From assembly GCA_021648525.1 (NCBI GenBank), contig JAKISP010000031.1:1-46755 (forward strand): a stretch of DNA of 46,755 nt, written 5' to 3'. The translations under genes and the position numbers were made by a program. The notes under the pieces were generated by a model. That model worked only from the letters and a program-made list of their open reading frames with translations, ran no database searches and had not been told where the DNA came from. The stretch is from Gammaproteobacteria bacterium. Lineage in GTDB: Bacteria > Pseudomonadota > Gammaproteobacteria > SZUA-140. Shown in pieces: positions 1 through 12,287 of the stretch (position 1 is its first letter; each line of letters begins with the position of its first letter).

Positions 1-20
1 GGGTGAGTCGCATGCCTAAT

Positions 21-79
21 CCTCTTGGTTTGTGGTTTTTTGTTCAAACTCTAAACTTAACAAATCCAAGAGGGTTTTT
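21..79 (+). terminator. Rho-independent terminator of a plus-strand gene left of the window
   Basis: CCTCTTGG (21-28) pairs with CCAAGAGG (66-73); TTTG (29-32) pairs with CAAA (61-64) across a one-base bulge, giving about 12 bp with a 28-nt loop. The right arm is followed by GTTTTTT on the plus strand, and no T-run follows on the minus strand. It therefore most likely ends a transcript entering from the left. Confidence 0.55.
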
Positions 80-193
80 TAACCGATTACAAGAATATTT
101 CTTTATTTTTCATGGTATTGAAGATTTCTGGATGGGCACTAACTATACCTCATCTCAATGAGGCACGTTTGACAGCTAAAACTAACAAAACAC

Positions 194-230
194 CCATCAT
201 AATGTCTTAATTCCCTCGTTCTTATGATGG
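194..230 (-). terminator. Candidate terminator of the Fic gene
   Basis: The 9-bp inverted repeat CCATCATAA (194-202) / TTATGATGG (222-230) has a 19-nt loop. On the minus strand it lies just past the Fic stop codon and is followed by a T-rich stretch (TGTTTTGTTAGTTTT). The stem is AT-rich, so its strength is uncertain. Confidence 0.45.
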
Positions 231-248
231 CCGTTCTGTTTGTTCATT

Positions 249-1388
249 TTAATTAAACAGATCAATATAAGAGCCATAACGAAACTGGCGGTTACGTGCC
301 TGACCGGTCACTTCCATCAGCAAGCCATGATCGACAAACTTGATCATCAAGTTATTGGCTGCCGGATAGGAGACATTAGTTAGCTCTATAATGTCCTGCA
401 CTTTAATAAAGGGGTGTTGGTAAAGTGTTTCCAATACCTGCATGGCGTTACCTGCCACACGGCCAAAATGTTTAGCAATCAATTTACGGTGGGCTTCGCG
501 CAGATCGACGATTTTACGTGAGGTCTCGGTGGCTTCCTGTGACACTTCGTATATGCCTTGCAGGAAAAATTTGAGCCACGCCTCCCAACTGCCATTTTCG
601 CGCACCGATTGCAGTTGCTCGTAATATTGCTGGCGATATTTTTTGAAGTAGTGGGAGATGTAGAGTACAGGGGTCTCTAATATCTCGCGCTGATAGAGCA
701 TAAAGGCGATCAGTAGACGTCCGACACGGCCGTTACCATCCAGAAAGGGATGGATGGTTTCAAACTGGGCATGGGCCATACCAATTTGCAGCAGGACGGG
801 TAAGCTTTCATCATGCAGAAATTTTTCAAATTGGCCGAGTATCTCTTCGAGCTGTTGCGGCGGTGGCGGGACGAAAGTGGCTTCTTTCAACGTGCAACCT
901 TGTGGCCCGATCCAGTTTTGAATTTTTCGCAGTTCGCCTAGTTGGGCGTTACCGCCTCGCACGCCATTTAGCAGAACATTGTGAATCTCACGGATCAGTC
1001 TATTGGAGAGTGGCAGTTCAGCCAGGCGCTCCAGACCGTAGTTCGTGGCACGCACGTAGTTAAGCACTTCATTCACATCACGCGGATGTTCGCTGTCGAA
1101 GATTTTGGCTTCCACTTCAAGGATGTCATTCAACGAGCTTTGGGTGCCTTCAATTTGGCTGGAGAGCACTGCCTCTTTGCGCACGTACATAAAGACAAAC
1201 AGGTCGGGATTGGGCAGGGTGCGGATGGAACCATCCAGCCGCCCGAGGGCACGGTCTGCCCTGGATAGCAGCGCCTGCATCTCGGCATCGATCTCCAGCG
1301 CAGGCGTTGGCGGCAGCGGCCTGGGGATAAACGCCTGATGGCCGCCCGGCTGAACGGCAAATTCACCTGATCGGGTTTGGCTATTCAT
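249..1388 (-). CDS. Fic family protein (predicted AMP-transferase) with C-terminal winged helix
   Basis: Fic proteins usually transfer AMP from ATP to a hydroxyl side chain of a target protein. The catalytic motif HPFLDGNGRVGR is complete at residues 213-224. Upstream, SSQIEG at about 76-81 fits the inhibitory helix (S/T)xxxE(G/N); its Glu normally blocks ATP, so this is an N-terminally self-inhibited (class II-like) Fic. Residues about 20-90 look like the Fic N-terminal domain, and 300-379 look like a winged helix that could bind DNA. Length (379 aa) is normal for solitary Fic-wHTH proteins. No partner antitoxin gene is adjacent, as expected when inhibition is in cis. The start follows a weak AGGT-type ribosome site inside a palindrome (1392-1408), which suggests autoregulation. 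The target protein cannot be deduced. Confidence 0.9.
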   Translation of the reverse strand: MNSQTRSGEFAVQPGGHQAFIPRPLPPTPALEIDAEMQALLSRADRALGRLDGSIRTLPNPDLFVFMYVRKEAVLSSQIEGTQSSLNDILEVEAKIFDSEHPRDVNEVLNYVRATNYGLERLAELPLSNRLIREIHNVLLNGVRGGNAQLGELRKIQNWIGPQGCTLKEATFVPPPPQQLEEILGQFEKFLHDESLPVLLQIGMAHAQFETIHPFLDGNGRVGRLLIAFMLYQREILETPVLYISHYFKKYRQQYYEQLQSVRENGSWEAWLKFFLQGIYEVSQEATETSRKIVDLREAHRKLIAKHFGRVAGNAMQVLETLYQHPFIKVQDIIELTNVSYPAANNLMIKFVDHGLLMEVTGQARNRQFRYGSYIDLFN

Positions 1389-1500
1389 GTGTTAAAGCTT
1401 ACCTTTAAATAAATGATGCAGCACGCAATTTATTAAAGGTAGACTTTATCATAGTGATAAGTAATGTCTATATGTAAGGTAGCATTTAGTAAATGCTGAT
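1389..1500 (-). promoter_or_regulatory. Palindrome-rich control region of the Fic gene
   Basis: Four dyads lie in about 110 bp. Two share the form TTAAAG-N5-CTTTA: 1392-1408 and 1433-1449, with centres 41 bp apart (about four helical turns). A third is TTATCA-TAG-TGATAA (1446-1460). A fourth is a perfect 17-bp palindrome with arms AGCATTTA / TAAATGCT (1481-1497). The first overlaps the ribosome-binding region of the Fic gene. The repeated pair looks like an operator, possibly for the Fic protein's own winged helix (inference). No clear -35/-10 pair was recognised. Confidence 0.5.
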
Positions 1501-1777
1501 AGATGATACTGGCTCTCATATTGGGGAGCAGGTCGAAAAAAGCCCGCTATTTCGATATGTCAGGCTTAACCTGTCGGCCTTTCCGGCAGATTGAGCAGAT
1601 CATCACCCCAACTCCTTGTGGTCGGTGATGATGGAAACCACCATCATCTCCAGTCCCAATTCAAAAAAGCAACTGGTGGCGCAGACCATGAAACAATAGG
1701 CCTTCGATCCTGGCATTTTGATAAAGATAGATGAAGGCTGAACTATTTTCAGGGGCCCTAAAAGGACAAATCAGAGA
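1501..1777. other. Intergenic stretch without a recognised gene
   Basis: Between the Fic control region and the tRNA I see no open frame of convincing length and no strong terminator. This is the side of the tRNA 3' end, where islands tend to insert, but no second copy of the tRNA tail was seen in the window. Confidence 0.4.
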
Positions 1778-1854
1778 TGGCGCGCCCGACAGGATTCGAA
1801 CCTGTGACTTCCACCTTCGGAGGGTGGCACTCTATCCAGCTGAGCTACGGGCGC
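1778..1854 (-). tRNA. tRNA-Arg (anticodon CCG)
   Basis: A 77-nt minus-strand cloverleaf. The acceptor stem GCGCCCG / CGGGCGC is perfect, with discriminator G and an encoded CCA end (1778-1780 on the plus strand read TGG). The D-arm contains AGCTCAGCTGGATAGAG. The anticodon stem CCACC/GGTGG encloses the loop CTCCGAA, giving anticodon CCG (plus-strand 1818-1820), which reads CGG Arg codons. The T-loop GGTTCGAATCC is canonical. Confidence 0.97.
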
Positions 1855-2058
1855 GTGGCCTGATTATATCAGCACTGAACATTTAACGTCATGTAATGGC
1901 AGCACTATTCACGCCATTGTTGAAGAAAGTGGCCATAAAACACACCACCACGTTCACCACAGGTTGCCGTTACGAAACCGTCCGCACGCTTAACGATCTG
2001 CGGCCGCTGCCAGGGTTCTCTTCATCACACTTTTATTCCTGAGGTTTTAGTCGTCAAC

Positions 2059-3891
2059 TTATTCAACCGTGACTGACTTTGCAAGGTTTCTTGGTTGATC
2101 AATATCAGTGCCTTTCAATACCGCCACATGGTAAGAGAGTAGCTGCAATGGAACCGAATAAACAATCGGCGCAATGGCATCGTCAACCGATGCAACCGAG
2201 ACGACTTCTATTCCGTCTTCCGCTTCCACATGCACCGATTCATCTGCAAATACCAGCAGTTGCCCACCACGCGCACTCACTTCCTGGAGGTTCGATTTGA
2301 GTTTCTCCAATAGTTCATTATTGGGTGCGACTGCAATCACCGGCATATTGGCATCAACCAGTGCCAAAGGGCCATGCTTTAATTCACCAGCCGGGTAGGC
2401 CTCAGCATGTATATAGGAGATCTCTTTAAGTTTTAGTGCGCCTTCCATTGCCACCGGGTATTGCGTGCCACGCCCCAGAAACAACGCATGGTTTTTATCA
2501 CCAAACTGCTCGGCAACTTCTTTGATTTTATCATTAAGGGCAAGCACATCTTCAACCTTCGCGGGCAATGATATCAGGTGTTTTACCAATGCCTCTTCGA
2601 CATGTTCTGGCATCGCATGACGTCTACCCAGTGTGATCACTAGCAGCATCAATGACACCAGCTGAGTGGTAAATGCTTTGGTTGATGCGACGCCGATTTC
2701 TGGCCCAGCACGTGTCATTAGAAAAAGGTCTGACTCTCTCACCAGCGAACTCTCTGGCACATTACAGATTGCCAGTGAATGGCCAAAACCTCGTTTCTTC
2801 GCTTCTTGCAGTGCTGCCAGGGTATCGGCTGTTTCACCTGATTGTGAGATGCTGATGATCAGTGAGTTATTGCGTACGACCGGGTTGCGGTATCTGAACT
2901 CACTCGCCACCTCAACGCTACACGGCACACCCGCCAGTGATTCAAACCAGTAACGCGCAATCATCCCCGCATGGTAACTCGTACCACAGGCTATGATGTG
3001 GACACCCTTTACCTCGTCAAAAATTTCACTGGCACCAACGCCAAACGCCCCTTCAAGTACCCGCTTTTTACTAATACGCCCTTCAAGGGTTTCTGCAATC
3101 GCATTTGGCTGCTCATGAATCTCTTTCATCATGTAGTGGTTGTATTCACCTTTGCCCACTGAATCTGCGGTTAGCTGGCTGATAGTAACAGGGCGTTCAA
3201 CGACCTCGCCATTCACATCATAGATCGTTACTTTATCTTTGGTGATATCGGCGACATCGCCATCTTTAAGAAAAATGAACTGCTGGGTGACAGGCAACAG
3301 CGCGGCAACATCAGAGGCAATAAAATGTTCACCAATGCCAACGCCAATAACCAGCGGACTGCCTAACCTTGCCGTAATTAAACGGCCGTCATCTACATTA
3401 CTGATCACACCCAGTGCATAGGCTCCTTCTAGTTTTGTTGTCGCTGCGCGCACAGCGTCCAGCATGCTTTTGCCCTGCTCCATATATTGATGGATCAAAT
3501 GTACAATCACTTCTGTGTCAGTTTCTGAGGTAAATTCATAGCCACCCTCAGTCTGTTCACGACGCAATTTTTCATGGTTTTCAATGATGCCATTATGCAC
3601 AACAGCCACTGTTTTACGGCAAACGTGAGGATGGGCATTGGCAGTGGTCGGCTTGCCGTGTGTGGCCCAGCGTGTGTGGCCAATCCCAACGCGACCTTTC
3701 TGAGGGTCTTTGGCAAGCACGACTTCCAGGTCATTAATCTTACCTGGTGCACGCACTCTGCCGATACAACCTACTTGATCGAGTACTGCGATACCTGCGG
3801 AATCATATCCACGATATTCGAGACGCCGTAGCCCTTCTAATAGAACAGGTACAATATCTCGCTCAGCAATTGCTCCGACGATTCCACACAT
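2059..3891 (-). CDS. glmS: Glutamine-fructose-6-phosphate aminotransferase (isomerizing)
   Basis: Makes glucosamine-6-phosphate from fructose-6-phosphate and glutamine, the first committed step to UDP-GlcNAc for peptidoglycan and LPS; cytoplasmic. The protein starts MCGIVGAI, so after Met removal the catalytic Cys is N-terminal, which fixes the start. Residues 1 to about 220 are the class II glutamine amidotransferase domain; two SIS sugar-isomerase domains follow (about 290-420 and 460-600). The C-terminal DQPRNLAKSVTVE is the typical GlmS tail. The full length of 610 aa is standard. It lies 46 bp downstream of glmU on the same strand, the usual gammaproteobacterial order, so co-transcription is likely. 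No ribozyme-type leader fits in the short gap. Confidence 0.98.
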   Translation of the reverse strand: MCGIVGAIAERDIVPVLLEGLRRLEYRGYDSAGIAVLDQVGCIGRVRAPGKINDLEVVLAKDPQKGRVGIGHTRWATHGKPTTANAHPHVCRKTVAVVHNGIIENHEKLRREQTEGGYEFTSETDTEVIVHLIHQYMEQGKSMLDAVRAATTKLEGAYALGVISNVDDGRLITARLGSPLVIGVGIGEHFIASDVAALLPVTQQFIFLKDGDVADITKDKVTIYDVNGEVVERPVTISQLTADSVGKGEYNHYMMKEIHEQPNAIAETLEGRISKKRVLEGAFGVGASEIFDEVKGVHIIACGTSYHAGMIARYWFESLAGVPCSVEVASEFRYRNPVVRNNSLIISISQSGETADTLAALQEAKKRGFGHSLAICNVPESSLVRESDLFLMTRAGPEIGVASTKAFTTQLVSLMLLVITLGRRHAMPEHVEEALVKHLISLPAKVEDVLALNDKIKEVAEQFGDKNHALFLGRGTQYPVAMEGALKLKEISYIHAEAYPAGELKHGPLALVDANMPVIAVAPNNELLEKLKSNLQEVSARGGQLLVFADESVHVEAEDGIEVVSVASVDDAIAPIVYSVPLQLLSYHVAVLKGTDIDQPRNLAKSVTVE

Positions 3892-3937
3892 AACTCACCT
3901 CTTTACCTGTTTTCTAGCAGATCCATCCAGTCAAAAA

Positions 3938-5302
3938 TTATTTTTTCTTGTGCGGACGCGTCCATGAATCAATCGATCGTTGTTTAGTCCGTGTCAACGT
4001 TAATGCATCGGCTGGCGTATCATGTGTAATCGTTGAACCCGCGCCAATGGTCGCGCCAGCACCTATTTTTACCGGTGCCACCAGCTGACTATCAGAGCCA
4101 ATGAAAGCACCATCACCAATCTCAGTAAGATGTTTATTAGCACCATCATAGTTACAGGTAATAGTACCGGCACCAATATTCACATCCTTGCCAAGAATGC
4201 TATCACCAACATAACTAAGGTGGTTGATCTTAGACCCTTCACCCACTTGCGCTTTTTTCACTTCAACAAAATTGCCGATCTTTACGTTGTCTGCCAGTTG
4301 GGTATCGGGCCGGATACGTGCAAACGGGCCAACCATGCAGTGACATCCCAACACTGAATTCTCAATCACACTGTTAGGCAGGATGATACTTCCCTCACCA
4401 ATGGTTGCATTGATAATCACACAGTTTGCACCTATCTCAACATTGTCACCCATGACAACATCGCCTTCTAAAATAACGTTGATATCAATAATGACATCGG
4501 TGCCTGTTGCAACCGTTCCTCGTAGATCAAAACGTGCCGGGTCTTTTAATGTGACGCCAGCGGCCATCAGCTGTTCTGCCTGTTGTCGTTGATAGTATCG
4601 TTCGATGCGCGCTAACTGGCTCCGGTTATTAATGCCTTCAACTTCTTCTACTGCACTTGCCTGTGAAGTCTTTACCTCAATACCATCACTAACGGCCATC
4701 GCAATGATGTCTGTCAGATAGTATTCACCTTGTGCATTGTTATTTTTCAGACGGCCAAGCCACTCTTTTAGCTTTCCGCCTGAGACAGCAAGGATGCCTG
4801 TATTGACTTCGGTGATCTTACGAATCGCTTCAGTCGCGTCTTTCTCTTCTGTAATGCACTGCACGACACGGTCACTATTGCGAACAATTCGCCCGTAGCC
4901 ATGGGGGTTTGGCAAGTCTGCCGTCAGTAATCCCATACGGGTAGTAGAGACCTGTTCGAGTAGCTGTTGAAGGGTCTCTCTGGTCGTTAATGGCACATCA
5001 CCATAAAGCACCAGCACCACATGGTCATCAATCAAATGCGGTACTGCCTGCGCAACGGCGTGGCCAGTGCCAAGCTGTTCTTCCTGCTTAACCCAGCTAA
5101 CGTTGCGCGTGGAGAGGGCATCTCTGACAACTTCACCACCGTGGCCATAAACAATATGAATATCCTGAGCAGAAAGTTGCTCTGCAACATCAATCACGTG
5201 AGTCAATAACGGCTTATGTGCCAGCTTATGTAACACCTTGGGGAGTTTCGATCGCATCCGCGATCCCTGACCTGCTGCGAGAATAACGACACTTAAATCC
5301 AT
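3938..5302 (-). CDS. glmU: Bifunctional GlcNAc-1-P uridyltransferase / glucosamine-1-P acetyltransferase
   Basis: Catalyses the last two steps to UDP-GlcNAc. The N-terminal pyrophosphorylase motif LAAGQGSRMRSKLPKVL (residues about 8-24) binds UTP. Residues about 250-440 are a left-handed beta-helix of hexapeptide repeats (for example IGANCVI, IGAGTIT) that carries the acetyltransferase site. At 454 aa it is full length. It follows atpC on the minus strand, separated by a strong terminator (5371-5399), so it probably has its own promoter in the 68-bp gap before its start. glmS lies directly downstream. Confidence 0.98.
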   Translation of the reverse strand: MDLSVVILAAGQGSRMRSKLPKVLHKLAHKPLLTHVIDVAEQLSAQDIHIVYGHGGEVVRDALSTRNVSWVKQEEQLGTGHAVAQAVPHLIDDHVVLVLYGDVPLTTRETLQQLLEQVSTTRMGLLTADLPNPHGYGRIVRNSDRVVQCITEEKDATEAIRKITEVNTGILAVSGGKLKEWLGRLKNNNAQGEYYLTDIIAMAVSDGIEVKTSQASAVEEVEGINNRSQLARIERYYQRQQAEQLMAAGVTLKDPARFDLRGTVATGTDVIIDINVILEGDVVMGDNVEIGANCVIINATIGEGSIILPNSVIENSVLGCHCMVGPFARIRPDTQLADNVKIGNFVEVKKAQVGEGSKINHLSYVGDSILGKDVNIGAGTITCNYDGANKHLTEIGDGAFIGSDSQLVAPVKIGAGATIGAGSTITHDTPADALTLTRTKQRSIDSWTRPHKKK

Positions 5303-5370
5303 TTGGTCTCTTTTTGATGAGTTAGCTGAAGTAACGGTTTAGTTTTCACATTTGTAATGTAGCAATAACA

Positions 5371-5399
5371 ACAAAGGCCGTCTATTAAACGGCCTTTGT
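5371..5399 (-). terminator. Terminator of the ATP synthase operon
   Basis: A perfect 11-bp stem, ACAAAGGCCGT (5371-5381) / ACGGCCTTTGT (5389-5399), has a 7-nt loop. On the minus strand it is followed by TGTTATT. It sits 31 bp past the atpC stop codon and before glmU, so it separates the atp transcript from glmUS. Confidence 0.85.
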
Positions 5400-5430
5400 C
5401 GATGCAATTTATGTTAAAAAGCGAGCTAAT

Positions 5431-5850
5431 TTAACGAGCGCGACCCTTTAATTTTTTGATCGCCTGTAACTGTGCAACGGCTTCTGCTAGTTCAGACTGT
5501 GCTTTGGCGTATTCGAACTCTGAAGTTTTATCTTGCAATGCATCTTCAGCTTTCTGTTTCGCTTCCAGTGCTGCCGCTTCATCTATGTCTTTAGCACGTA
5601 ATGCCGTATCAGAAAGCACGGTTATTACATGAGGCTGAACCTCAAGCATGCCGCCAGAGACATAAAATGACTCTTCGCTATCACCATTTTTCACTCGCAC
5701 TTCACCGGGCTTGAGCTGCGTCAGCAGTGGCGCGTGGCCAGGAAGAACCCCCACCTCACCCATCACTGCGGGTGCAAATACCATCTCGGCAGTACCAGAG
5801 AAAATTTCACTCTCGGCACTTACGATGTCTACATGTATTGTCATTGCCAT
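5431..5850 (-). CDS. atpC: F1Fo ATP synthase epsilon subunit
   Basis: Central-stalk subunit that couples gamma rotation to the c-ring and can inhibit ATP hydrolysis. The N-terminal beta-sandwich ([34 protein letters not shown]) and the C-terminal helical hairpin (residues about 90-139, Ala/Glu/Lys-rich) are both present. The ATG at 5850 is preferred: AGGA lies 7 nt upstream. A GTG one codon earlier is only 4 nt from AGGA. Last gene of the operon, followed by a strong terminator. The length of 139 aa is normal. Confidence 0.97.
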   Translation of the reverse strand: MAMTIHVDIVSAESEIFSGTAEMVFAPAVMGEVGVLPGHAPLLTQLKPGEVRVKNGDSEESFYVSGGMLEVQPHVITVLSDTALRAKDIDEAAALEAKQKAEDALQDKTSEFEYAKAQSELAEAVAQLQAIKKLKGRAR

Positions 5851-5926
5851 CACTTAATCCTGCCAAATATACAAATGCAATTATTAAAGGGGCTTAAATT
5901 TAAACCCCTGGTATTTCCCTGCAGCG

Positions 5927-7327
<1,401 letters not shown>

Positions 7328-7357
7328 TTAATATTTTGGGAGCCTCTAATTTATTCT

Positions 7358-7394
7358 GCGGCAGCGAGATTGGTGGTTGAAATCTCGCTGCCGC
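7358..7394 (-). other. Intercistronic hairpin between atpG and atpD
   Basis: GCGGCAGCGAGATT (7358-7371) is a perfect 14-bp inverted repeat of 7381-7394, with a 9-nt loop, in the 157-bp gap between atpG and atpD. On the minus strand it is followed by AGAATAAATTAG rather than a T-run, so it is not a standard terminator. It may stabilise or process the mRNA to tune subunit ratios (inference). Confidence 0.7.
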
Positions 7395-7460
7395 TGGTAT
7401 AAATCAAAGGTTCCCTTATCTTGCAAAAATTCTGAACAACAATCTCAGCCAGGTGTCACG

Positions 7461-8321
7461 CTATACAGCGGATGCACCACTAACGATCTCGGAGATCTCC
7501 TGAGTGATCGCTGCCTGACGTGCTTTGTTGTAAATCAGCTGCAAATCACCAATAAGATCACCTGCATTATCAGAAGCCGACTTCATCGCTACCATGCGTG
7601 CCGCCTGCTCACAGGCGAGGTTTTCAACCACACCCTGATAGACCTGCGATTCGATAAAACGAACCAGTAAGGCATCCAGTACTTCTTTCGCTTCAGGCTC
7701 GTAAAAATAATCCCAGTGGTGCGCTAGCTCTTTGTCTTCTTTCTTCTCAACCGGCAACAACTGCTCAACCGTTGGTGCCTGGGTCATGGTATTGACAAAC
7801 TCGTTGTAAACCACATAAAGGCGATCAATCTTGCCTTCATTAAAGGCATCCAACATCACCTTAACGGAACCAATCAAGTCTGTGATCTCAGGTCGATCAC
7901 CTAAGTTTGCAGTCTGAGCAACCATATTACCGCCAAGACGAGCAAAAAAAGCACCACTCTTACTACCAATAGTGCAGAGATCAATCTCTTTACCCTGGTC
8001 ATGCCATTCTTTCATCGAAACAACAGTGCGTTTAAACAGGTTACTGTTCAAACCACCACACAGACCACGATCTGAAGAGATCACGATGTAACCAACACGG
8101 CTTACATCACGCTCTTCCATATAGGGGTGCTTATACTCAGGATGCGCATGAGCCAGATGGTCAACAACATTGCGCATTTTTTGCGCATAGGGGCGTGAAG
8201 CCCCCATCCGATCTTGCGCTTTACGCATCTTACTCGCAGCGACCATTTCCATCGCACGCGTGATCTTTTGCGTATTCTTAATGCTATTGATCTTGGTGCG
8301 TATCTCTTTGCCTACGGCCAT
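7461..8321 (-). CDS. atpG: F1Fo ATP synthase gamma subunit
   Basis: The rotating central shaft of F1. The conserved N-terminal helix ([20 protein letters not shown]) and the C-terminal helix (residues about 240-286, ending [12 protein letters not shown]) form the coiled-coil axle. The segment [10 protein letters not shown] (about 83-92) is characteristic of the Rossmann-like part. 286 aa, normal length. It lies 16 bp downstream of atpA. Confidence 0.98.
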   Translation of the reverse strand: MAVGKEIRTKINSIKNTQKITRAMEMVAASKMRKAQDRMGASRPYAQKMRNVVDHLAHAHPEYKHPYMEERDVSRVGYIVISSDRGLCGGLNSNLFKRTVVSMKEWHDQGKEIDLCTIGSKSGAFFARLGGNMVAQTANLGDRPEITDLIGSVKVMLDAFNEGKIDRLYVVYNEFVNTMTQAPTVEQLLPVEKKEDKELAHHWDYFYEPEAKEVLDALLVRFIESQVYQGVVENLACEQAARMVAMKSASDNAGDLIGDLQLIYNKARQAAITQEISEIVSGASAV

Positions 8322-8337
8322 TACAACTCTCCCGTCT

Positions 8338-9879
8338 TTACCAGACGTTGTTTGCCTTGAATGACTCGATAGCGGATGTCAGGCCTGCTTTGATATCGCC
8401 ATTGAAATCACCAGAGTCATTGATGGTCGCCACTAGATCCGCGTGGCTGCTATTCATGTAGCTAATCAGTGCCGCTTCAAAGGCTCCCACCTTGTCCAGA
8501 TCAACATCATCAAGAAAGCCTTCATTAGCAGCGAATAGCGAGGTTGCCTGATCCGCAACACTCATCGGCGCGTACTGCTTCTGCTTCATTAACTCGGTAA
8601 CACGCTGTCCACGTTCCAGCTGTTTACGTGTTGTTTCATCAAGGTCAGACGCAAACTGAGCAAACGCAGCCAGCTCACGATACTGTGCAAGATCAAGACG
8701 TACGCCGCCACCCAGTTTCTTAATGATTTTGGTCTGTGCTGCACCACCAACACGAGACACTGACAAACCCGCGTTGATCGCAGGACGAATACCCGAGTTG
8801 AACAGATCGGTCTCAAGGAAAATTTGTCCATCGGTAATCGAAATCACGTTAGTGGGTACGAATGCCGATACATCACCACCCTGAGTTTCAATGATTGGCA
8901 ATGCGGTCAAAGAACCGGTTTTACCTTTCACTTCACCATTGGTGAACTTCTCAACGTAATCAACGTTTACACGCGCAGCACGCTCTAACAGACGGGAATG
9001 AAGATAGAATACATCACCGGGATACGCTTCACGACCTGGCGGACGGCGTAGCAGCAGTGAAACTTGGCGGTAGGCCCAGGCTTGCTTGGTCAGATCATCA
9101 TAAACAATCAGTGCATCTTCACCGCGATCACGGAAGTATTCACCCATGCTACAACCCGCGTAAGGTGCGATGAACTGCATCGATGCTGGATCAGATGCGG
9201 TCGCTGCCACAATAATGGTATGAGCCAGTGCATCATGCTCTTCCAGTTTGCGCACTACATTGGCAACCGAAGAGGCTTTCTGACCAATTGCAACATAAAT
9301 ACAGGTAACACCCGTGCCTTTCTGATTGATGATCGCATCAATTGCCACCGCGGTTTTACCGGTCTGACGATCGCCAATGATCAGCTCACGCTGGCCACGG
9401 CCAATCGGCACCATCGCATCGATCGCTTTCAAACCCGTTTGAACTGGTTGGTCAACACCCTGGCGTGCAATCACACCTGGCGCTACTTTTTCGATAGGGG
9501 AGGTACCATCTGACTCAATCGGCCCTTTACCATCAATCGGCACACCAAGGGAGTTTACCACTCGGCCTAGTAGCCCTCTGCCGACAGGAACCTCAAGGAT
9601 TCGACCGGTACATTTTGCGTTATCCCCTTCAGAGATGCTTTCGTAAGCGCCCATGATAACGGCACCGACAGAGTCACGCTCAAGGTTAAGTGCCATACCA
9701 AAGGTGTTGTTGGCAAATTCAATCATTTCGCCCTGCATCACATCGGCCAGGCCATGAATACGAACAACACCATCTTTAACGCTGACCACGGTACCTTCGG
9801 TACGTGCTTCGCTAACTGCATCGAAGTTTTCGATTCGTTGCTTAATCAGCTCACTGATTTCTGCTGCATTTAACTGCAT
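8338..9879 (-). CDS. atpA: F1Fo ATP synthase alpha subunit
   Basis: Non-catalytic nucleotide-binding subunit alternating with beta in F1. The N-terminal [17 protein letters not shown] binds delta. The P-loop GDRQTGKT is at residues 169-176. The arginine-finger region ([18 protein letters not shown]) lies around 360-380. 513 aa, the usual proteobacterial length. Fourth of the F1/stalk genes after atpF and atpH, with short gaps, indicating one operon. Confidence 0.99.
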   Translation of the reverse strand: MQLNAAEISELIKQRIENFDAVSEARTEGTVVSVKDGVVRIHGLADVMQGEMIEFANNTFGMALNLERDSVGAVIMGAYESISEGDNAKCTGRILEVPVGRGLLGRVVNSLGVPIDGKGPIESDGTSPIEKVAPGVIARQGVDQPVQTGLKAIDAMVPIGRGQRELIIGDRQTGKTAVAIDAIINQKGTGVTCIYVAIGQKASSVANVVRKLEEHDALAHTIIVAATASDPASMQFIAPYAGCSMGEYFRDRGEDALIVYDDLTKQAWAYRQVSLLLRRPPGREAYPGDVFYLHSRLLERAARVNVDYVEKFTNGEVKGKTGSLTALPIIETQGGDVSAFVPTNVISITDGQIFLETDLFNSGIRPAINAGLSVSRVGGAAQTKIIKKLGGGVRLDLAQYRELAAFAQFASDLDETTRKQLERGQRVTELMKQKQYAPMSVADQATSLFAANEGFLDDVDLDKVGAFEAALISYMNSSHADLVATINDSGDFNGDIKAGLTSAIESFKANNVW

Positions 9880-9928
9880 GTTTATATCCTCTATAACGAA
9901 TTGTTTTCAGTGGGTCTTAAACCAACAT

Positions 9929-10465
9929 TTAATGGGTCAGGGCATGGGTCAATTTTTCTAACTGACCAACCACCGAACCGTCGATAACCATATCGCCTGC
10001 GCGAATAATGGCACCACCCACTAGAGAGTTGTCTGTTGTGCAGACGAGCTCGACCTCGCAACCCAAACGCTTTTTCAACGCTTTTTTGATGCTGCTCTGC
10101 TGCGCACTGGTCACCGGAAATGCGGAGATCACCTGCGCCTGAACTGTTTTTTCAGCCTCAGCACGGTATTCTTCGTACAACGTTGTGATTTCAGGCAGAA
10201 CGGTTACCCGCCCATTTTCGACCAGCAACTTAATCAGGTTTTTTGCAGCATCATCAAATTGCTCACCACAAACACCAATAAAAAGGTCAACTAGTTGTGT
10301 ATTGCTCACCCGTGGATTACCGACCACGGACTGCATTCCACTGTCCTGTGCGACAACAGATGCCAGCGCCAGATTGTCAGACCACTGCGCAAACTGCTTG
10401 CTTGCCATCGCCTGCTCAAAAATGGCCTGTGCGTAAGGACGTGCGATTGTGCTTTTTTCAGCCAT
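9929..10465 (-). CDS. atpH: F1Fo ATP synthase delta subunit
   Basis: Peripheral-stalk subunit that ties the top of F1 to the b dimer. The N-terminal helical domain begins MAEKSTIARPYAQAIFEQA, a typical delta start. The C-terminal part contains the family signature DNSLVGGAIIRAGDMVIDGSV (described at residues about 146-166). 178 aa, normal. Only 15 bp separate it from atpF. Confidence 0.97.
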   Translation of the reverse strand: MAEKSTIARPYAQAIFEQAMASKQFAQWSDNLALASVVAQDSGMQSVVGNPRVSNTQLVDLFIGVCGEQFDDAAKNLIKLLVENGRVTVLPEITTLYEEYRAEAEKTVQAQVISAFPVTSAQQSSIKKALKKRLGCEVELVCTTDNSLVGGAIIRAGDMVIDGSVVGQLEKLTHALTH

Positions 10466-10480
10466 GCTCGTTTAGCCCCC

Positions 10481-10951
10481 TTAAATCTGGCCAACCAGAT
10501 CTTTCAACAGATCGGCATGCGTCTTTTCGTCCACTTCACGACCAAGAATACGGCCCGCACCAGCAGCAGCAATAGATGCCACCTTACCGCGGAGCTGCTC
10601 TTTGGCACGATTCGCTTCCTGCTCAATCTCAGCTTTAGCAGCAATGATCAGACGATCACCTTCTGTCCGTGCCTTCTCTTTTGCCTCTTCGACAATTTCG
10701 TTGCCACGTTTTTCTGCCTGAGCCATGATCTCGGCTGCCTGAGATTTCGCCTCAACCAAGTGCTCTTTAGCGCGCTTTTCAGCAAGTTCAAGATCATGCT
10801 TGCCCTTGTCCGCAGCGGCCAAACCGTCAGCAATGCGCTTCTGCCTTGCCAGCAGAAGATCATTCATCGGGTTCCACAGCACTCGATTGACGAACCACAA
10901 CAGCGTAACGAATGCAATAATCTGCGCAATCAGTGTTACGTTAATATTCAT
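10481..10951 (-). CDS. atpF: F1Fo ATP synthase b subunit
   Basis: Peripheral stator. One N-terminal membrane helix (residues about 4-26; LIAQIIAFVTLLWFVNRVLW) is followed by a long charged, Ala-rich coiled coil (about 30-140) that dimerises and reaches delta on F1. 156 aa, the typical gammaproteobacterial length. Only one b gene is present, so a b2 homodimer is expected. It sits 50 bp after atpE. Confidence 0.97.
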   Translation of the reverse strand: MNINVTLIAQIIAFVTLLWFVNRVLWNPMNDLLLARQKRIADGLAAADKGKHDLELAEKRAKEHLVEAKSQAAEIMAQAEKRGNEIVEEAKEKARTEGDRLIIAAKAEIEQEANRAKEQLRGKVASIAAAGAGRILGREVDEKTHADLLKDLVGQI

Positions 10952-11001
10952 CTAAGTCTCCTAAATAAATAAGGGATTACCAACCAGGGGCCGGTTAAAC
11001 C

Positions 11002-11298
<297 letters not shown>

Positions 11299-11409
11299 CT
11301 ATTTAAAAAATATTAAATCAAAACGCTAAAAATTAAACTACTAAATAAATCAAACAAGAATTAAAACGTAATGCATCTCGCTCTCTATACTTCTAAAGAG
11401 CGCGACGAA

Positions 11410-12270
<861 letters not shown>

Positions 12271-12287
12271 TTATTACTAAATTCTTA

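Noticed and set aside
1680-1745. Short peptide-like text reminiscent of a transposase (AFDPGILIK) in the gap before the tRNA
   Set aside because: Too short and interrupted by stops; no inverted repeats or second fragment to support an insertion sequence.
5190-5210. CACGTG-containing stretch considered as a parS site
   Set aside because: Only the central hexamer and a few flanking bases fit the parS palindrome, and it lies inside glmU.
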